Source: Heliocidaris erythrogramma
Lineage: Eukaryota > Echinodermata > Echinoidea > Camarodonta > Echinometridae
NCBI GenBank assembly: GCA_025617745.1
Contig: CM046866.1
Coordinates: 20,978,216-21,042,215 of the forward strand
Direction: 5' to 3'
Length of the DNA: 64,000 bases
Shown: positions 20,651 to 32,110 of the stretch, in pieces
Layout: each line of letters starts with the position of its first letter
Numbering within the stretch: the first letter of the stretch is position 1
The notes under the pieces: model-generated
Databases searched by the model: none
Told to the model about the DNA's origin: nothing
The model's input: the letters and a program-made list of their open reading frames with translations, nothing else
Translations under genes and position numbers: made by a program

Positions 20651-22496
20651 CGTTTGTTCTCTCCGTCGTGCGAGACGGATTCTTCATAGATCTTTGCGCT
20701 TCGCTCCCCGGAGGGGCTATAAGAATTCGGTCACCTCCCATGTCTGCCCTGTCTCGATCTCATGCTTCAAAGGAGATTGAGTCTCTTTTGGAAAAGAGGG
20801 CTATAGAAAGGGTAAGAGACAGGCCGTCTCTTTCCCTTTCTCCAATATTTGTTATTCCCAAGCGCTCGGGAAAACTTCGTTTGATACTGAACCTGAAAAG
20901 AATAAACAAATTCATTCCTCCGGTTCATTTTCGGATGGAGACTCTCGCCTCCATTCTTCCGTTGATCAAAAGGAAAGACTACGCGGTCTCGATAGATCTC
21001 AAGGACGCGTATTTTCACATTCCCATTCATCGCGCATCCCACGATCTTCTGGGGTTCTCCTTCCTCTCAGAGACTTATCGTTTTCGTGCTCTTCCCTTCG
21101 GGCTGCACCCGGCCCCTCAGGTTTTTACTCAAGTTGTAGCGGTGCTGGCGGCCTCTCTGAGGCGACGCAGCCTGCGGTTGTTTTGTTACCTGGACGATTG
21201 GCTTCTCCTTGCGGAGTCGCGCGATCGTTTGTTGGACGAGACTCGTTTGCTCGTCTCTCTTACTCAAGACTTAGGTTTCCTAATAAATTGGGAAAAGTCA
21301 GAGTTAGTTCCCACTCGCAGCCCAGTTTTTCTGGGGGCGGTGTTAGACATACGGAATCAGTTGGCTCGGCCCAGTCGAGACAGGATTCTCACCATTGTCT
21401 CTGTGGCTCGCAAGCTCTTGCTGGCCAGAAGGGTCACGGCCAGACAGTGGCTTCAGTTTCTAGGTTATCTAGCCAGTCTAGTCGAAATTCTAGAGGACTG
21501 CCGGCTCCTCATGAGACCTTTTCAGAGACATCTCCTCAGGTTCTTCAAGCCGGGAAAAGACTCTCTTTTGGTCTGGATTCCAGTACCAGTAAGGATCAAG
21601 TCTCTTCTCTCTTGTTGGACGAGCGAGGCAGGTCCTTCACTGCCCCTCTCCCGTCGATATCGGTTTCGACGGACGCCTCTCGGTTGGGGTGGGGAGGACA
21701 CTGCAACGGCAGCACTGTTGCGGGGGATTGGTCTCATCTTGGGACTCTTCCTCATATCAATGTCCTGGAGTTTATGGCAGTTCTGTTGACCTTGCTCCAT
21801 TTCAGAAGTCCACTTCGCAGTCGTTCGGTTCTGATTCTCACGGACAATGTTACTGTGGCGGCATATATCAATCGGCAGGGAGGCACTCGTTCGGCTGCCC
21901 TGAATGCCCTAGCAGCTGAGCTGTGGAGGTGGTGTCGTCGCATGGCAATCACACCCGTGGCCTCTTTCATCCCCGGTCGGGAAAACCTCATTGCGGATTT
22001 TCTGTCTCGGGGCAGGTATCTTCCATCGGAATGGATGCTCCATCCGGAGGTCTTTTGCCGCATTCGCAGTCGCCTAGGTCCACTGGAAGTGGATCTATTT
22101 GCGTCGGTGCTAAATCACCAGCTGCCGAAGTATTGCTCCCGTGTTCGCGATCAGGGAGCATGGGCTCTCGATGCTTTCTCCCTCAGCTGGGAGAACCTTC
22201 AGGGATTCGCCTTTCCTCCCTTCCAACTGATTCCGCGTGTCTTGCGGAAAATCAGGGAAGATCGGGCGCGGGTGCTTGTAATAGCTCCCTTTTGGCCCCG
22301 GAGGAATTGGTTTCCAGAACTTACAAGCCTCCTAAGGGCTCAACCGTTCGTTCTCCCGTTAAGAGCGGATCTGGTGTTGCAGCCCCTATCGGGGATTCTT
22401 CACCACAGTCCGGAGTCCCTTCATTTGACTGCTTGGCCCCTGTCAGGGAATCTGCAAGACAGTCGGGTCTCTCTGATAGAGCCGCGGACTTTTTAA
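20590..22496 (+). pseudogene. DIRS copy A reverse transcriptase / RNase H ORF
   Basis: RT blocks in frame: SPIFVIPKRSGKLRLILNLK, SIDLKDAYFHIPIHR, LPFGLHPAPQVFT and the catalytic YLDDW (21187-21201). RNase H follows in another frame: VSTDASRLGWGG, LEFMAVLLTLL, LTDNVTVAAYINRQGG and ENLIADFLSRG supply the expected D-E-D-D residues. After that comes a conserved block (DLFASVLNHQLPKYCSR...AFPPFQLIPRVLRKI) found downstream of RNase H in DIRS-type pol, where a DAM-like methyltransferase region has been described; I see no clear methyltransferase catalytic motif. About 16 bp are missing near 21630 relative to copy B, so RT and RNase H are out of frame. Confidence 0.85.
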
Positions 22497-23470
22497 TGTC
22501 CAGTCGTAGGGTTTCTACTAGGGAAATTTACAATTCCCGTCTCTCTGTCTTTTTCCTTTGGTGCAAAGAGAGAAATCAAACCCCTTCTAAGGCTCCTATC
22601 GGTTCAATTGCGGATTTCTTAATCTCGTTATTTGACAAAGGGAGATCTATCTCTACTATCCGAGGCTACCGTTCGGCGATCGGGGCCATTCATTCAAGTT
22701 TCTCAGATGGTTCGGGGATTTCCAATTCCCCGCTACTAAGTGGTTTGATTCGTTCGTTCTTTCTGAAATGACCTTCCTTTTCTAAGTTAGTGCCGTCTTG
22801 GAGTCTGCCTAAGGTCCTGGAGGCCTTGGCGAAACCTCCTTTCGAACCGTTAGGTGAAGCTTCGCTTCATCATCTTACGGTTAAGACGCTCTTTTTGGTA
22901 GCTATTGCCTCTGGGCAGAGGCGCAGTACTCTTCATGCTCTCTGTCTTACTCCTGGTCATGTTCGCTGGGAGAGAAAAGGCGTTAGATTGATTCCTAGGG
23001 CTTCTTTTATTGCCAAGAATCAGACAGCTGCCTCTGGCCCTGTTGAGATTTTTCTTTGTCCGCTTTCTGACTTTTCTTCGGTGCGTGAGGACAAAGTTTG
23101 GTGTCCTGTAAGGGCTCTCAAATGGTATATTGATAAGACTAAGTCTTATCGTAAGGATGATCAGTTGTTCCTGATCACTAGAGAGCCTTTTTCTCCTGCC
23201 TCTCTTGATTCCATCTCTAGGTGGATCGTCGAAGCTATTAGGGCCGCTGGCACAGAGGCTCTTTTATCTGACAGTAAGCCTCGTGCTCATGATACTTGTA
23301 GTGTCAGCACTTCTTGGGCTCTGTTTCAAGGTGTGGCGCTTGTTGATATTTTGAAGGCTGCTTATTGGCGTTCGTCCAATTCCTTCATTTCTTGCTACCT
23401 TAGGGATGTTCCCGCAGGTGAAGCTATGTTTGCGTCAGCCACCTTGAAGGCCGCTGTGTCTTCTTTGTAA
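22380..23470 (+). pseudogene. DIRS copy A tyrosine recombinase
   Basis: The DIRS recombinase is thought to integrate a circular DNA intermediate. The N-terminal SAM-like part is seen in SARQSGLSDRAADFLMSSRR and STIRGYRSAIGAIH. The catalytic part has the first arginine in SGQRRSTLHALCL, the H-x-x-R box as HDTCSVSTSWAL (here arginine is replaced by cysteine) and the nucleophile tyrosine in SCYLRDVPAG. It overlaps the end of pol in another frame. A TGA at 22769-22771 replaces the CGA found in copy B. With the stop and the lost catalytic arginine, this copy should be inactive. Confidence 0.85.
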
Positions 23471-23538
23471 TCTTTGGTGTAATCCTATTCCCTTCTGCTT
23501 GAAACATGCCTCCCGGTCTTTGAGTTGGCGCTGGTCTG

Positions 23539-23620
23539 GCATAATAGGTAGGTATATATGATTTATTGCAGTAAATTTGTAAAATCAGCACTGATTTTCT
23601 TATTTACTATATAAATCTAT
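23539..23620 (+). repeat. DIRS copy A internal complementary region (first part)
   Basis: GGCATAATAGGTAGGTATAT and the following GATTTATTGCAGTAAAT are the complement of the outer left terminus. They run directly into TTGTAAAATCAGCACTGATT, the complement of the outer right terminus. The remaining about 15 bp (ATACCTACCTATGA) lie beyond the hAT-like insertion at 24557. This fusion of both end complements is diagnostic for DIRS1-type elements. Confidence 0.9.
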
Positions 23621-24548
23621 TAAGCCTGAGTCGAATCGATTGGTTAGCCGGTGTTCGATCGAAGACATCGAATCCCGAATACGTTTTGGCAAATTCGCTG
23701 CATCGATTTGTAGTCCGCCAGATTTTTGACTACCGTAGCCACCATGAAAAAATCAAATAAAAAAAGAAACTCCGTAACGTACAGCATATATACTAGCCGA
23801 GAACGTGAAGGCGACTTCAAAGTTCAAACTGTTGGCTAACTTTCGCTAATTCGCTCGCGGAGGACGTCGCGCTTTACCTGTGCTTTCTCTATGGAAAAAT
23901 CGTTTTGTCGTTACGAACTGAAGTTTACGATAATTTTCTTGCACTCACTCTGCATTGTCAATTTGACAATTGTATAATTGAACATGATAAATACGGGCAT
24001 GAGTACGAGTGTTCCTACTTAATTCGCAATAACTAATATCACACTCTCATCAAATTGGCAATTACTTCTGAATGATCTCTGAAGCTGAATGAAGTCGAGT
24101 CTATATTGAGCGACGAAAAGTTTATTTCGTATTTTTTTTTTTTTTTGGCATCGAACAAACGTGTTCCATTCAGCTCTCCAAAGACAAAGTAAGATTATTA
24201 ATTCTTTGAATTTGAATCATTGTCGGGTGTGTCGACAATGAGCATCGCTTCGTGCGACACTAGTGATATTTTGGCTAGCCATACGGACTAGAAACTTAAG
24301 ATTTTGGCTCGTCCGCTGTGATTTTTACTAGCCATTGGCTAGCGGGCTATCGTTAATTTCGAGCAGCGAGAGCCCATACATATGCCCGCGATGCCAGCGG
24401 ACCGGTCACCGGTGCATGGTGCATGCACTGCGTGCAACTGTGTGCAACTCTGTTTTCACTGCCCATCATTTTATCGATGCACCGGTATTCGATCGAATCA
24501 AAGCCGTCGAATCCCGGTTTATGAAATATTCGATATGACTCAGGCTTA
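23621..24548. mobile_element. hAT-like non-autonomous element, 928 bp
   Basis: The inverted ends TAAGCCTGAGTC (23621) and its complement (ending 24548) are flanked by the exact 8-bp repeat AAATCTAT (23613-23620 and 24549-24556). No transposase. It carries a direct repeat of a TCGATCGAA...TCGAATCCCG motif near both ends (23655 and 24490). Inserted inside the ICR of DIRS copy A. Confidence 0.85.
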
Positions 24549-24624
24549 AAATCTATATACCTACCTATGACCCACCCTCCTTCCCCTCACCTTGCAAGCA
24601 ACATGTTTCTACTTGGGATTGCTC

Positions 24625-24820
24625 GCAAAAGAGGAAGATGGTCGTAGCGTGTTGACGCGCGTGAGTGGCGAAGGGGACAATAGGATTACGGGGGGTGCGC
24701 ACAATATTGTGACTCATTTGTGTTAAATTCTCGAAGGGGTCCCGTAGTCAAGACTACAGGCATAATAGGTAGGTATATAGATTTATATAGTAAATAAGAA
24801 AATCAGTGCTGATTTTACAA
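24625..24820 (-). repeat. DIRS copy A right inverted terminal repeat
   Basis: It contains the complement of the left terminus: AAGAGGAAGATGGTCGTAGC, GTGAGTGGCGAAGGGGACAA, then GGCATAATAGGTAGGTATAT. The unique outer end is AATCAGTGCTGATTTTACAA (24801-24820). Confidence 0.9.
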
Positions 24821-25135
24821 TTTGAGGTAAGATCCTCAAACTTGGTACTAGTATGTTTCCCCATACGAAGATGAACTGATTAGATTTTGGGGTAAGTAGG
24901 TCAAAGGTCAGAGGTCACAGAGGTCAATTTACATGAAATTCTTGGATTTTAGTTACCAGTATGGATCCCCATAGAAAAAGGAACTGATTAGATTTTGGGG
25001 TAGGTAGGTCAAAGTTCAGAGGTCACATAGGTCAATTTACAAAAAATTACATGAAATTACTGGTTTTTAGCCTCGTTATCAAATATTTCTAGAACAGTTT
25101 GAGCCATCAACTGAATTTAGGCGGAGGCATATAGG
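24821..25135 (+). repeat. Satellite of the GATATCT family, right part with end block
   Basis: It resumes mid-unit at TTTGAGGTAAGATCCTCAAA, directly after DIRS copy A. About two units with GATTAGATTTTGGGGTA and AGGTCAAAGGTCAGAGGTCA follow, and it closes with GGCGGAGGCATATAGGAG (25120-25137). Confidence 0.75.
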
Positions 25136-25411
25136 AGATGCAGTCGCATTCATCTTGTTTCTTAAGGGGTCCAGAATGAAATGTTTAGGGCCTGTATGCA
25201 TGAACCCTTTGTTAAAATATTGAAAATCTTGGCGCCCAGGAGATTTTGGGTATCCATGTGTCGGCGCTTGTTAGTGTCGAGCCCTATGACTGGCTTCTAA
25301 TTAAACAATCTGCTAAAAGCCAAAATATTGTGTTTTCGAGACAACCCTCCTGAAGGCTTTCACAATGAAGCAGTAACCATGTTATCAGATGTTGACATTG
25401 ACTATCATCTT
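25136..25411. other. Spacer between two satellite elements
   Basis: About 275 bp of unassigned sequence. The block ACAATGAAGCAGTAACCATGTTATCAGATG resembles the RPRD1 exon text at 39590-39615 and 39696-39726 (GAATGAAGC.GTATCCATG). This may be coincidence or a very degraded exon copy. Confidence 0.3.
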
Positions 25412-26446
25412 GTATCCCCCGGCAGTATGCCGGAGGATACTTTGGATTCAGCAGCGTTTCGCGGCCGCCGCCGCCGCCGCGTCACATTCTTGTGGACGTG
25501 TATCTTGGTAAAATCTGGACCCCTATAGTTTCTGGTGATGCTGCCCCCAGTGTTCCGTCTTTTATAGGGTAAAAGGCCATATTTTGGGGGATAGTTTGTG
25601 TGCGCTCTAGCGGTCACATTTCTCAACGGATTTTGTTCAAATTTTGTATGAAGGGGTCTCTTGGTAAAATCTGGAACCCTATAGATTTTGGTGATGCTGC
25701 CCCCAGTGTTCCGTCTTTCATAGGGTCAAAGGTCATACTTCAGGGCATGGCGTGAGTGCACTCTGCAGGCCATATTTCTCAACGGATTTTGTTCAAATTT
25801 TGTATGGAGATGTATCTTGGTATAATCTATACACGTTTAATTTTTGGTGATGCTGCCCTCATTGTTCCGTCCTTTATAGGGTCAAAGGTCATTTTTCCAT
25901 TTCTTGCACTCTTACTTCTGCATTTCTCGACGGATTTCGTTCAAATTTTGCATGAAGGTGTCCCTTGGTGTAATCTAAAAACCTGTACTTTTTGGTGATG
26001 CTGCCACGAGTGTCCCGTCTTTTATAGGGTCAAAGGTCATACTTCAAGGGATGGCGTGAGTTCACTCTGCAGGCCACATTTCTTGATGGATTTCTTTCAA
26101 ATTTTGTATGGAGATGTATCTTGGTATAATCTACACATCTTTACTGTTTGGTGATGCTGCCCTCATTGTTCCGTCCTTAATAGGGTCAAAGCTCATTTGT
26201 CCCTTTTGTGCACTCTTCTGCATTTCTTGACGGATTTCATTCAAATTTTGTATGGAGATGTATCTTGGTATAATCTAAAAACCTATAGTTTTTGGTGATG
26301 CTGCCACCAGTGTTCCGTCTTTTATAGGGTCAAAGGTCATACTTCAGGGCATGGCGTGAGTGCACTCTGCAGGCCACATTTCTTGATGAATTTCTTTCAA
26401 ATTTTGTATGGAGATGTATCTTGGTATAATCTACACATCTTTACTG
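25412..26446 (+). repeat. Hairpin-capped satellite, TTGGTGATGCTGCC family, left half
   Basis: The cap hairpin at 25412-25440 is GTATCC...GGCA/TGCC...GGATAC. Units are marked by GGTGATGCTGCC at 25534, 25690, 25846, 25994, 26150 and 26294, spacings 144-156 bp. Each also has TTCAAATTTTGTATGGAGAT and TAGGGTCAAAG(G/C)TCAT. The array is cut at 26446 by DIRS copy B and continues at 38629. Confidence 0.9.
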
Positions 26447-26984
26447 ATTTACTGCAATAAATCACCTACCTATTATGCCAGTAGTCTTGACTATGGGACC
26501 CCTTCGAGAATTTAACACAAATGAGTCACAATATTGTGGGCACCCCCCGTAATCCTATTGTCCCCTTCGCCACTCACGCGCGTCAACACGCCATGGCCAT
26601 CTTCCTCTTTCTTGCTCACCCTCGACGAGTTAGGATGTCTAGTCACAGCGCTCCTGAAATCAGGTCTTTTTAGTATCTTTTAGGTGCGCTTTTTTGCATC
26701 TTTAAAGCACTTTTAGGTACCTATATTCTCTTAGATTATAGTACTTTGTGTTTTAGTAGTCACTCTTGCCGATTGCAAGGGATTTTTGATTCCTTTTCTT
26801 GGCATTTATTTTTCGCTTTCACGGTCAGCCCCACGTAGATATTTCTGTGTGTTTGCGGGTGTTTCCGTTTGTTCTTACGGTTTTTGGCTGTGAAAATTTT
26901 TTGTGCATATCTCCCAAATAAACTTTAGTTTTATTTACTGCATTCAGTTAAAGTATTTCTTATTTTGAAAAGTATACTTTATTG
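26447..26984 (+). repeat. DIRS copy B left terminus and leader
   Basis: It matches 15115-15690 of copy A: ATTTACTGCAATAAATC, TACCTACCTATTATGCC, the CACTCACGCGCGTCAACACG block, then the leader with CACGGTCAGCCCCACGTAGA and the TATACTTTATTG end. There is a deletion of about 20 bp (the TCACCGAGCCTTTGGG region of copy A) near 26870. Confidence 0.85.
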
Positions 26985-27147
26985 ATGATGATGATGATGA
27001 TGATGGCTTCTTCTATATCGCCGGTATCCGCCTCAATTGGGCGCTCATGGCGCTTGCTCATGATGTCTCACAAATTTCAGTGTTTTCAGACCGTGGTTGA
27101 AATTCTGTTCCTTTCCAAAAAATTGTCTTGATAGTCATACATGTAAG

Positions 27148-28281
27148 TTATTCTTGTGATGGTGTTGCAGTGGGGAACAAATAGGTTTTCAGGTATGATT
27201 GAAGAGTTGATAGGGTCTGTGCTCTCCTAATGAATTGGGGGAGGCTATTCCACAGCTTAGGCCCGGAGATGTAGAAGGCTCTATCACCCCAGGTTGTGTG
27301 GCTGAGAGATTCGGCCAGCAGCGCTTGGTTGGCTGATCTGAGACTACGTGCCGGCTCATGCTTGGTCAGGAGCTTGGATATGTAGGATGGCGATCTATTG
27401 TTGAGCGCCTTGAACACAAGGACTCCAAGCTTGTAGGCAATTCTCTGATTAATCGGCAGCCAGTGAAGGTCACGAAGAATTGGACTGATGTGGACCCGTT
27501 TCTTTTGTAGGGAGACTAAACGTGCCGCCATATTCTGCAGGCGCTGAAATCTATGCAATTGATGCTGGGTCAAACCAGTCAGAATGGAGTTGCAGTTGTC
27601 CAGTCGGGTCGTCACAAAGGCGTGAACAAGCAGTTCAGCAACATGCTTAGTTAGATGCTTACGGATCCTTCCAAGATTCCCGATGGAAATAAAAGCAGCT
27701 TTACAAGCAGATGTAATGTGTTGGTCCATGGTGAGGGAGGAATCAAAGACTATCCCAAGGTTCCTCACTTGATCCGAAGGCTTGATGAACGAATTTCCGA
27801 TTTTCAGATGGTCGATTCTCACCTTAGCTCGTTGCTGACGAGAACCAACAACAAGGAATTCCGTCTTGTCCTCATTCAGCTTCAAGTAGTTGTTAGAGAG
27901 CCATGCTTGTAGGTCTTTCACGCAGGATTCAATGCGTTGAAGTCCTGAATCAACTTCAGCTTGAGATGGGTCGACAGTGAGGTAGATTTGTGTATCATCG
28001 GCATATCGGTGATACTGAAGGCCATAGCTGTTGATGATTTGTGCTATGGGTGCTGTGTACATACAAAACAACTTCGGGCCGAGGACAGAGCCTTGAGGGA
28101 CACCATACCTAAGCGATGAAGAGTCTGATCTTGCACCATTAACAGAAACATAGCTGGTTCTTGCCGTCAGGTATGATCGGAACCACGGTAGTGCAACTCC
28201 ACTTATTCCATACTGTCTGCCAAGTCCTTGTAGAAGAGTGTCATGATCAACGGTGTCAAAGGCAGCAGAAAGATCTAACAA
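27148..28281 (-). pseudogene. CR1-like reverse transcriptase, C-terminal part
   Basis: It begins in the RT palm at LDLSAAFDTVDHDTLL, followed by RYGVPQGSVLGPKLF, the catalytic YADDTQIY, LNEDKTEFLVVG, LGIVFDSSLTMDQH, RLDNCNSIL, HISPILRDLHWLPI and WNSLPQFIRR. The apparent ATG at 28281 is only where the open frame begins after the LINE insertion. The palm upstream of it (from about VQNDLLSGM) lies at 31072-31120. The frame is intact to its stop. Confidence 0.9.
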
Positions 28282-28300
28282 GACTAAGAGGGATATCTTC

Positions 28301-31071
28301 CTTTTTTTAGGGCAGGAATTTCTGCATTTATTGTCAAATCAAAATAATAACAAATTTACAAACAATTATAATAATAAATATACAACATAATTGTTCAAAA
28401 AAAAAAAATGTGACAATTAAATAAGAATGACAATAGAAAAAAGACATGATTATAAATCGAAATGAACAAGTAGAAAGAACAAAAATGCAGGGGCCAGCTA
28501 TCTTAAGCAAAATGCTTGAATGAATAGCAGCCAGTGGAAAGGGCTACATGGAAACCATACTTAATATAAATGTCTATATCATAAAAGCGATGTCACTAAC
28601 TGGAAAAAAAAAATATTTACTACAAAAAAAAAGGGGGAAGGGAAGGGATTAAAGTGAAGTGTGTGCAAGTGGGTGCACGTGCAGGTGAGAAGTTTACGAA
28701 TAAGTGGATAGCAAATACTTCTTTAACGAAGCTTTAAAAGAAAAAAGAGATACGGCGTGTTTAATATCATGAGGTAAATTGTTCCAAACATCTGGACCGT
28801 GATGTCTTATCGTTTTTTGGGCTATTATTAATTTTGGATTTGTTAGATGAAGATCTGATGAATGTCGTGTCGGGTAGGAATGGACATCTCTGTTGTAGAT
28901 AAAAATATTATGAAAGGATATTGGTGTAGCGTTGGTGGAAAATTTATACATAAATATAGCAGTTTGGTAGGTGTGAATATCGTTAATTTTCAATGTTTTA
29001 AACTTATGAAATATAGGATCGGTGTGGGCTAAGTAATGAGAATGAGAACAGATACGGAGTGCTTTCTTTTGAAGACGCAACATAGTGTCTATATTCATTT
29101 TGTTACTATTTCCCCATACTATGTTACAGTGCGATATATGTGACAAAATAAATGAGTTGTAAAGCATCAATAGCGATTTTTGAGAAAGATAATATTTGAA
29201 TTTATATAAAATACCTATGCCTCTTGCTACCAACATGCTAATGTTACGAACGTGACTATTCCAAGTTACATTTGAGTCGATCAATATACCTAAAAATTTT
29301 GTTTCATGTTTTTCGGTAACGGGCATGTCATCAATAAAAATATTATTACGAAATACATGTGTAGAATTAATGTGTTTAAAGTACATGAAGTTTGTTTTGT
29401 TTATATTGAGGGAGAGTTTATTGGATTTAAACCACAATGATAATTTCTTTAGTTCTAGATTCAGAGTTGTAACAAGCATATTTAAATTTTGGTGTGAATA
29501 AAATATGTTAGTATCATCTGCAAATAAAACGTATGTTAGTAAAGGTGATGCATTGACAATATCATTCATATATATTAAAAACAGCAAGGGCCCTAAGATT
29601 GAGCCCTGTGGTACTCCACATTTCACAGTACATATATTAGATGATTTGGATTTGAAATTAACATATTGACGTCTATTATCTAAGTAGTCCTTAAACCAGG
29701 AAAGTACGATCCCTCTGATGCCATATGTCTTTAATTTACATAATAATATAGCATGATCCATTGTATCGAATGCCTTCGATAAATCCATAAAAACCCCAAC
29801 AGTGTGCTCCTTTTTTGAAAATGAATCGGTTATTTTGTCGTAAAGTTGTAAGATTGCGTAGTCAGTCGAATGATTTTTTCTGAAGCCATATTGGTTGGGA
29901 ATTAATAATTTATTCATATCCAAAAAAGAGTATAAACGTTTGTAAACAATTTTTTCAAGTATTTTAGAAAAGGTTGGTAACAACGAGATTGGGCGATAAT
30001 TTGCGATACGGCATGGGTCATCTTTTTTAAATATTGGAATTATTTTGGCAAGTTTTAGTGAATTAGGAAAAATTCCCTGGGAAAGAGATAGATTGAAAAT
30101 ATGTGCCAGCGGGGAAGCCAGGAAATGAATAATTTGTTTTAATAGATATACACTTATTCCATCATGGCCACTAGATTTTGAAGGACTTAGAGATCGAACA
30201 ATTTCTAAAATTTCATGAACATTCGTTGGATTAAAAAATAATGAGTGTTCGGTATGATTATTTAGATATTGTGAAAAATCATTATTATTAGTAACAATCG
30301 TTGAGGCCAATTTAGGGCCTACATTAGTAAAATATGTATTAAATGCTTCAGCAATAAGACCATTGTCTTTAATGGAATTTCCATTCTCTAAAAATTCAAC
30401 ATTTTGTATATTTTCTCTTTTTTTACCTAACATTTCATTAATTGTATGCCATAATGTTTTGTTATTGTCTTTATTGCTTTCAATTTTGTCAGAGAAATAC
30501 GATTTTCGTGCTAAACGGATAACAGAAGTTAACCTATTGCGGTATTTTTTATATTTGTTTTGATGTGCCAAAGTAGGTGATTTAAGTGATATTTTATATA
30601 ATCTATTACGAGTAAATATTGATTTTATGATTCCTTGAGTGATCCACGGTTGTTTATTCTTCTTTTTGCTGGAAGTTATTCTTGTTAGAGGCACATTTTT
30701 ATCATAATAATAAAGAAGTTTGTTTATAAATATTTCGTATGAACTATTAACATTTGTCTCATGAAGAACACCTTGCCAACTTTCTGTACTCAAATCTGTT
30801 TTTAGGGACTCTATGTTGCGTTTGGTTTCTTTTCGTCGAGTAATGTGTTCTTTATTTGAATGTTGATGTAAGCGTTTATTATCTGAACATATCGTGAAAA
30901 TTGGTAGATGGTCTGAAATATCGTAATATATTATTCCATTACTATCTCTACTCAGCACGTTTGAGAAGATGTTGTCAATTATTGTGTGTGTTGTATTTGT
31001 AATCCTCGTAGGTTTGTCAATAAGAGGTTTGAAAGAAAATGATGATAATAAATTAGTAAAATGTTGCCCAA
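28301..31071 (-). mobile_element. Jockey-like LINE, copy 2, 5'-truncated, inside the CR1-like LINE
   Basis: The reverse complement is close to 10369-13105 of copy 1. It starts at TTGGGCAACATTTTACTAAT in the endonuclease domain and ends with an A7 tract (28302-28308). 5' truncation is the usual outcome of target-primed reverse transcription. I found no target duplication; flanks are ATGAATCAAA and GGAAGATATC. Confidence 0.9.
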
Positions 31072-32092
31072 TTTGATTCATACCAGACAGGAGATCGTTC
31101 TGCACTCTCAGTATTGCCGTCTCAACGCTGTGATGAGGTCGGTAAGCAGACTGAAATACATCATGTAGAGAATTATCCGTGATGTAGGCGCTCAGCTGGT
31201 TCATCACGACACGTTCAAGGGTTTTGCTCAGGAAGCCGAGGTTAGAGATCGGGCGATAGTTGTTCATGCTCTCTGGATCCAGTTTCGCCTTCTTCAGTAC
31301 TGGATGTACTTGCGCGACTTTCAATGCCTCTGGAACTTCTGATTGTAGAGAGTTATTGATGATTGTTGTCACAATGGGAATTATCACAGAAGAGCACGCT
31401 TTGATGAGTGGAGTTGGGATCGGATCAAGATCGCATGATTTTGATGCTGATGATGAAATAATCCGCAATACTTCTTCCTGTGATACCTCTTCAAATGCTG
31501 AGAAGTTACTTGGCGAAGGTGGCGTCTTGACAGAAGGAAGGTGTAGGTCATCAGCAACCTGGCATCTGTGACGGATCCTCGAGATCTTTTCATCAAAGAA
31601 CTGCGAGAATTGTTTAGAAAGCTGTTCCTTTGACTGGTGCTGTAGGAGAGGAGACTTGCTCTTGCGATGAAGGACTTTATCTGCAATGCCAAAGAGTCGT
31701 CTCTGGTCTTTTGCATGTTCAGTGAAGAGGTCATTGAAATATGTCGACTTCGATTGACGATTGAGGTGATTGACCTTCTGCTTCTGCGACACATACATTT
31801 GCCGATGAATCTCAAGCCCAGTGTCTCTCCATAAACTCTCTAGATGACGTCTTTCCTGCTTCTCTGTACGAATGGCGCTATTGAACCACGGTGCATGTGG
31901 TCTCAATACCACTGTTCGTGTCTTCAATGGGGCATGTTCGTTGAAAAGACTTCCGAGACTGGTTTGGTACTGCTCAACTTGTGATGATAATGAGCTTGAT
32001 TTGAATTCAGGACTGGCAAGCTTGGAGGACTGGATATCATCACAGAAGGCCTGCTTATTGATGGCTGATACATTCCTGGATTGCACTTCCAC
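28694..32092 (-). pseudogene. Chimeric 1132-codon frame: CR1-like RT N-terminus fused to jockey-like LINE
   Basis: The first about 340 codons are CR1-like: a linker, then RT blocks VAQVHPVLKKAKLD, NYRPISNLGFLSKTLERVV, FQSAYRPHHSVETAIL and VQNDLLSGM. The frame then passes without interruption into the inserted LINE at its endonuclease C-terminus (TIIDNIFSNV, YYDISDHLPIF) and through its complete RT: NYRPISLLPTFSKILEKIV, VFMDLSKAFDTMDH, CGVPQGSILGPLLF, FADDTNIF and the C-terminal region. The LINE part is uninterrupted here, unlike copy 1, but lacks most of its endonuclease. The fusion is a by-product of insertion in the right frame. A TAA just upstream (about 32112) separates it from the CR1 endonuclease frame. 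Confidence 0.85.
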
Positions 32093-32110
32093 CTTGTGGT
32101 GCCGAGGGCG

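Larger units (their letters stand above)
15115..24820 (+). mobile_element. DIRS-like tyrosine-recombinase retrotransposon, copy A
   Basis: The order is left terminus, gag-like ORF, RT/RNase H ORF, tyrosine recombinase ORF, internal complementary region (ICR), right terminus. The two termini are inverted repeats of about 160 bp. The ICR (23539-23620, continuing at 24549 after an insertion) reads as the complement of the outer left end followed directly by the complement of the outer right end. This is the arrangement known for DIRS1, where it templates circle completion. Elements X and Y interrupt gag (16484-19154), and a hAT-like element splits the ICR (23621-24548). The left flank is a CR1 fragment and the right flank a satellite, so the two ends may come from different insertions. 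Confidence 0.9.

Noticed and set aside
5383-26446. Direct repeats with regular spacing that could suggest a CRISPR-like array
   Set aside because: Units are contiguous, 144-174 bp, without unique spacers, and the context is a eukaryotic intron.
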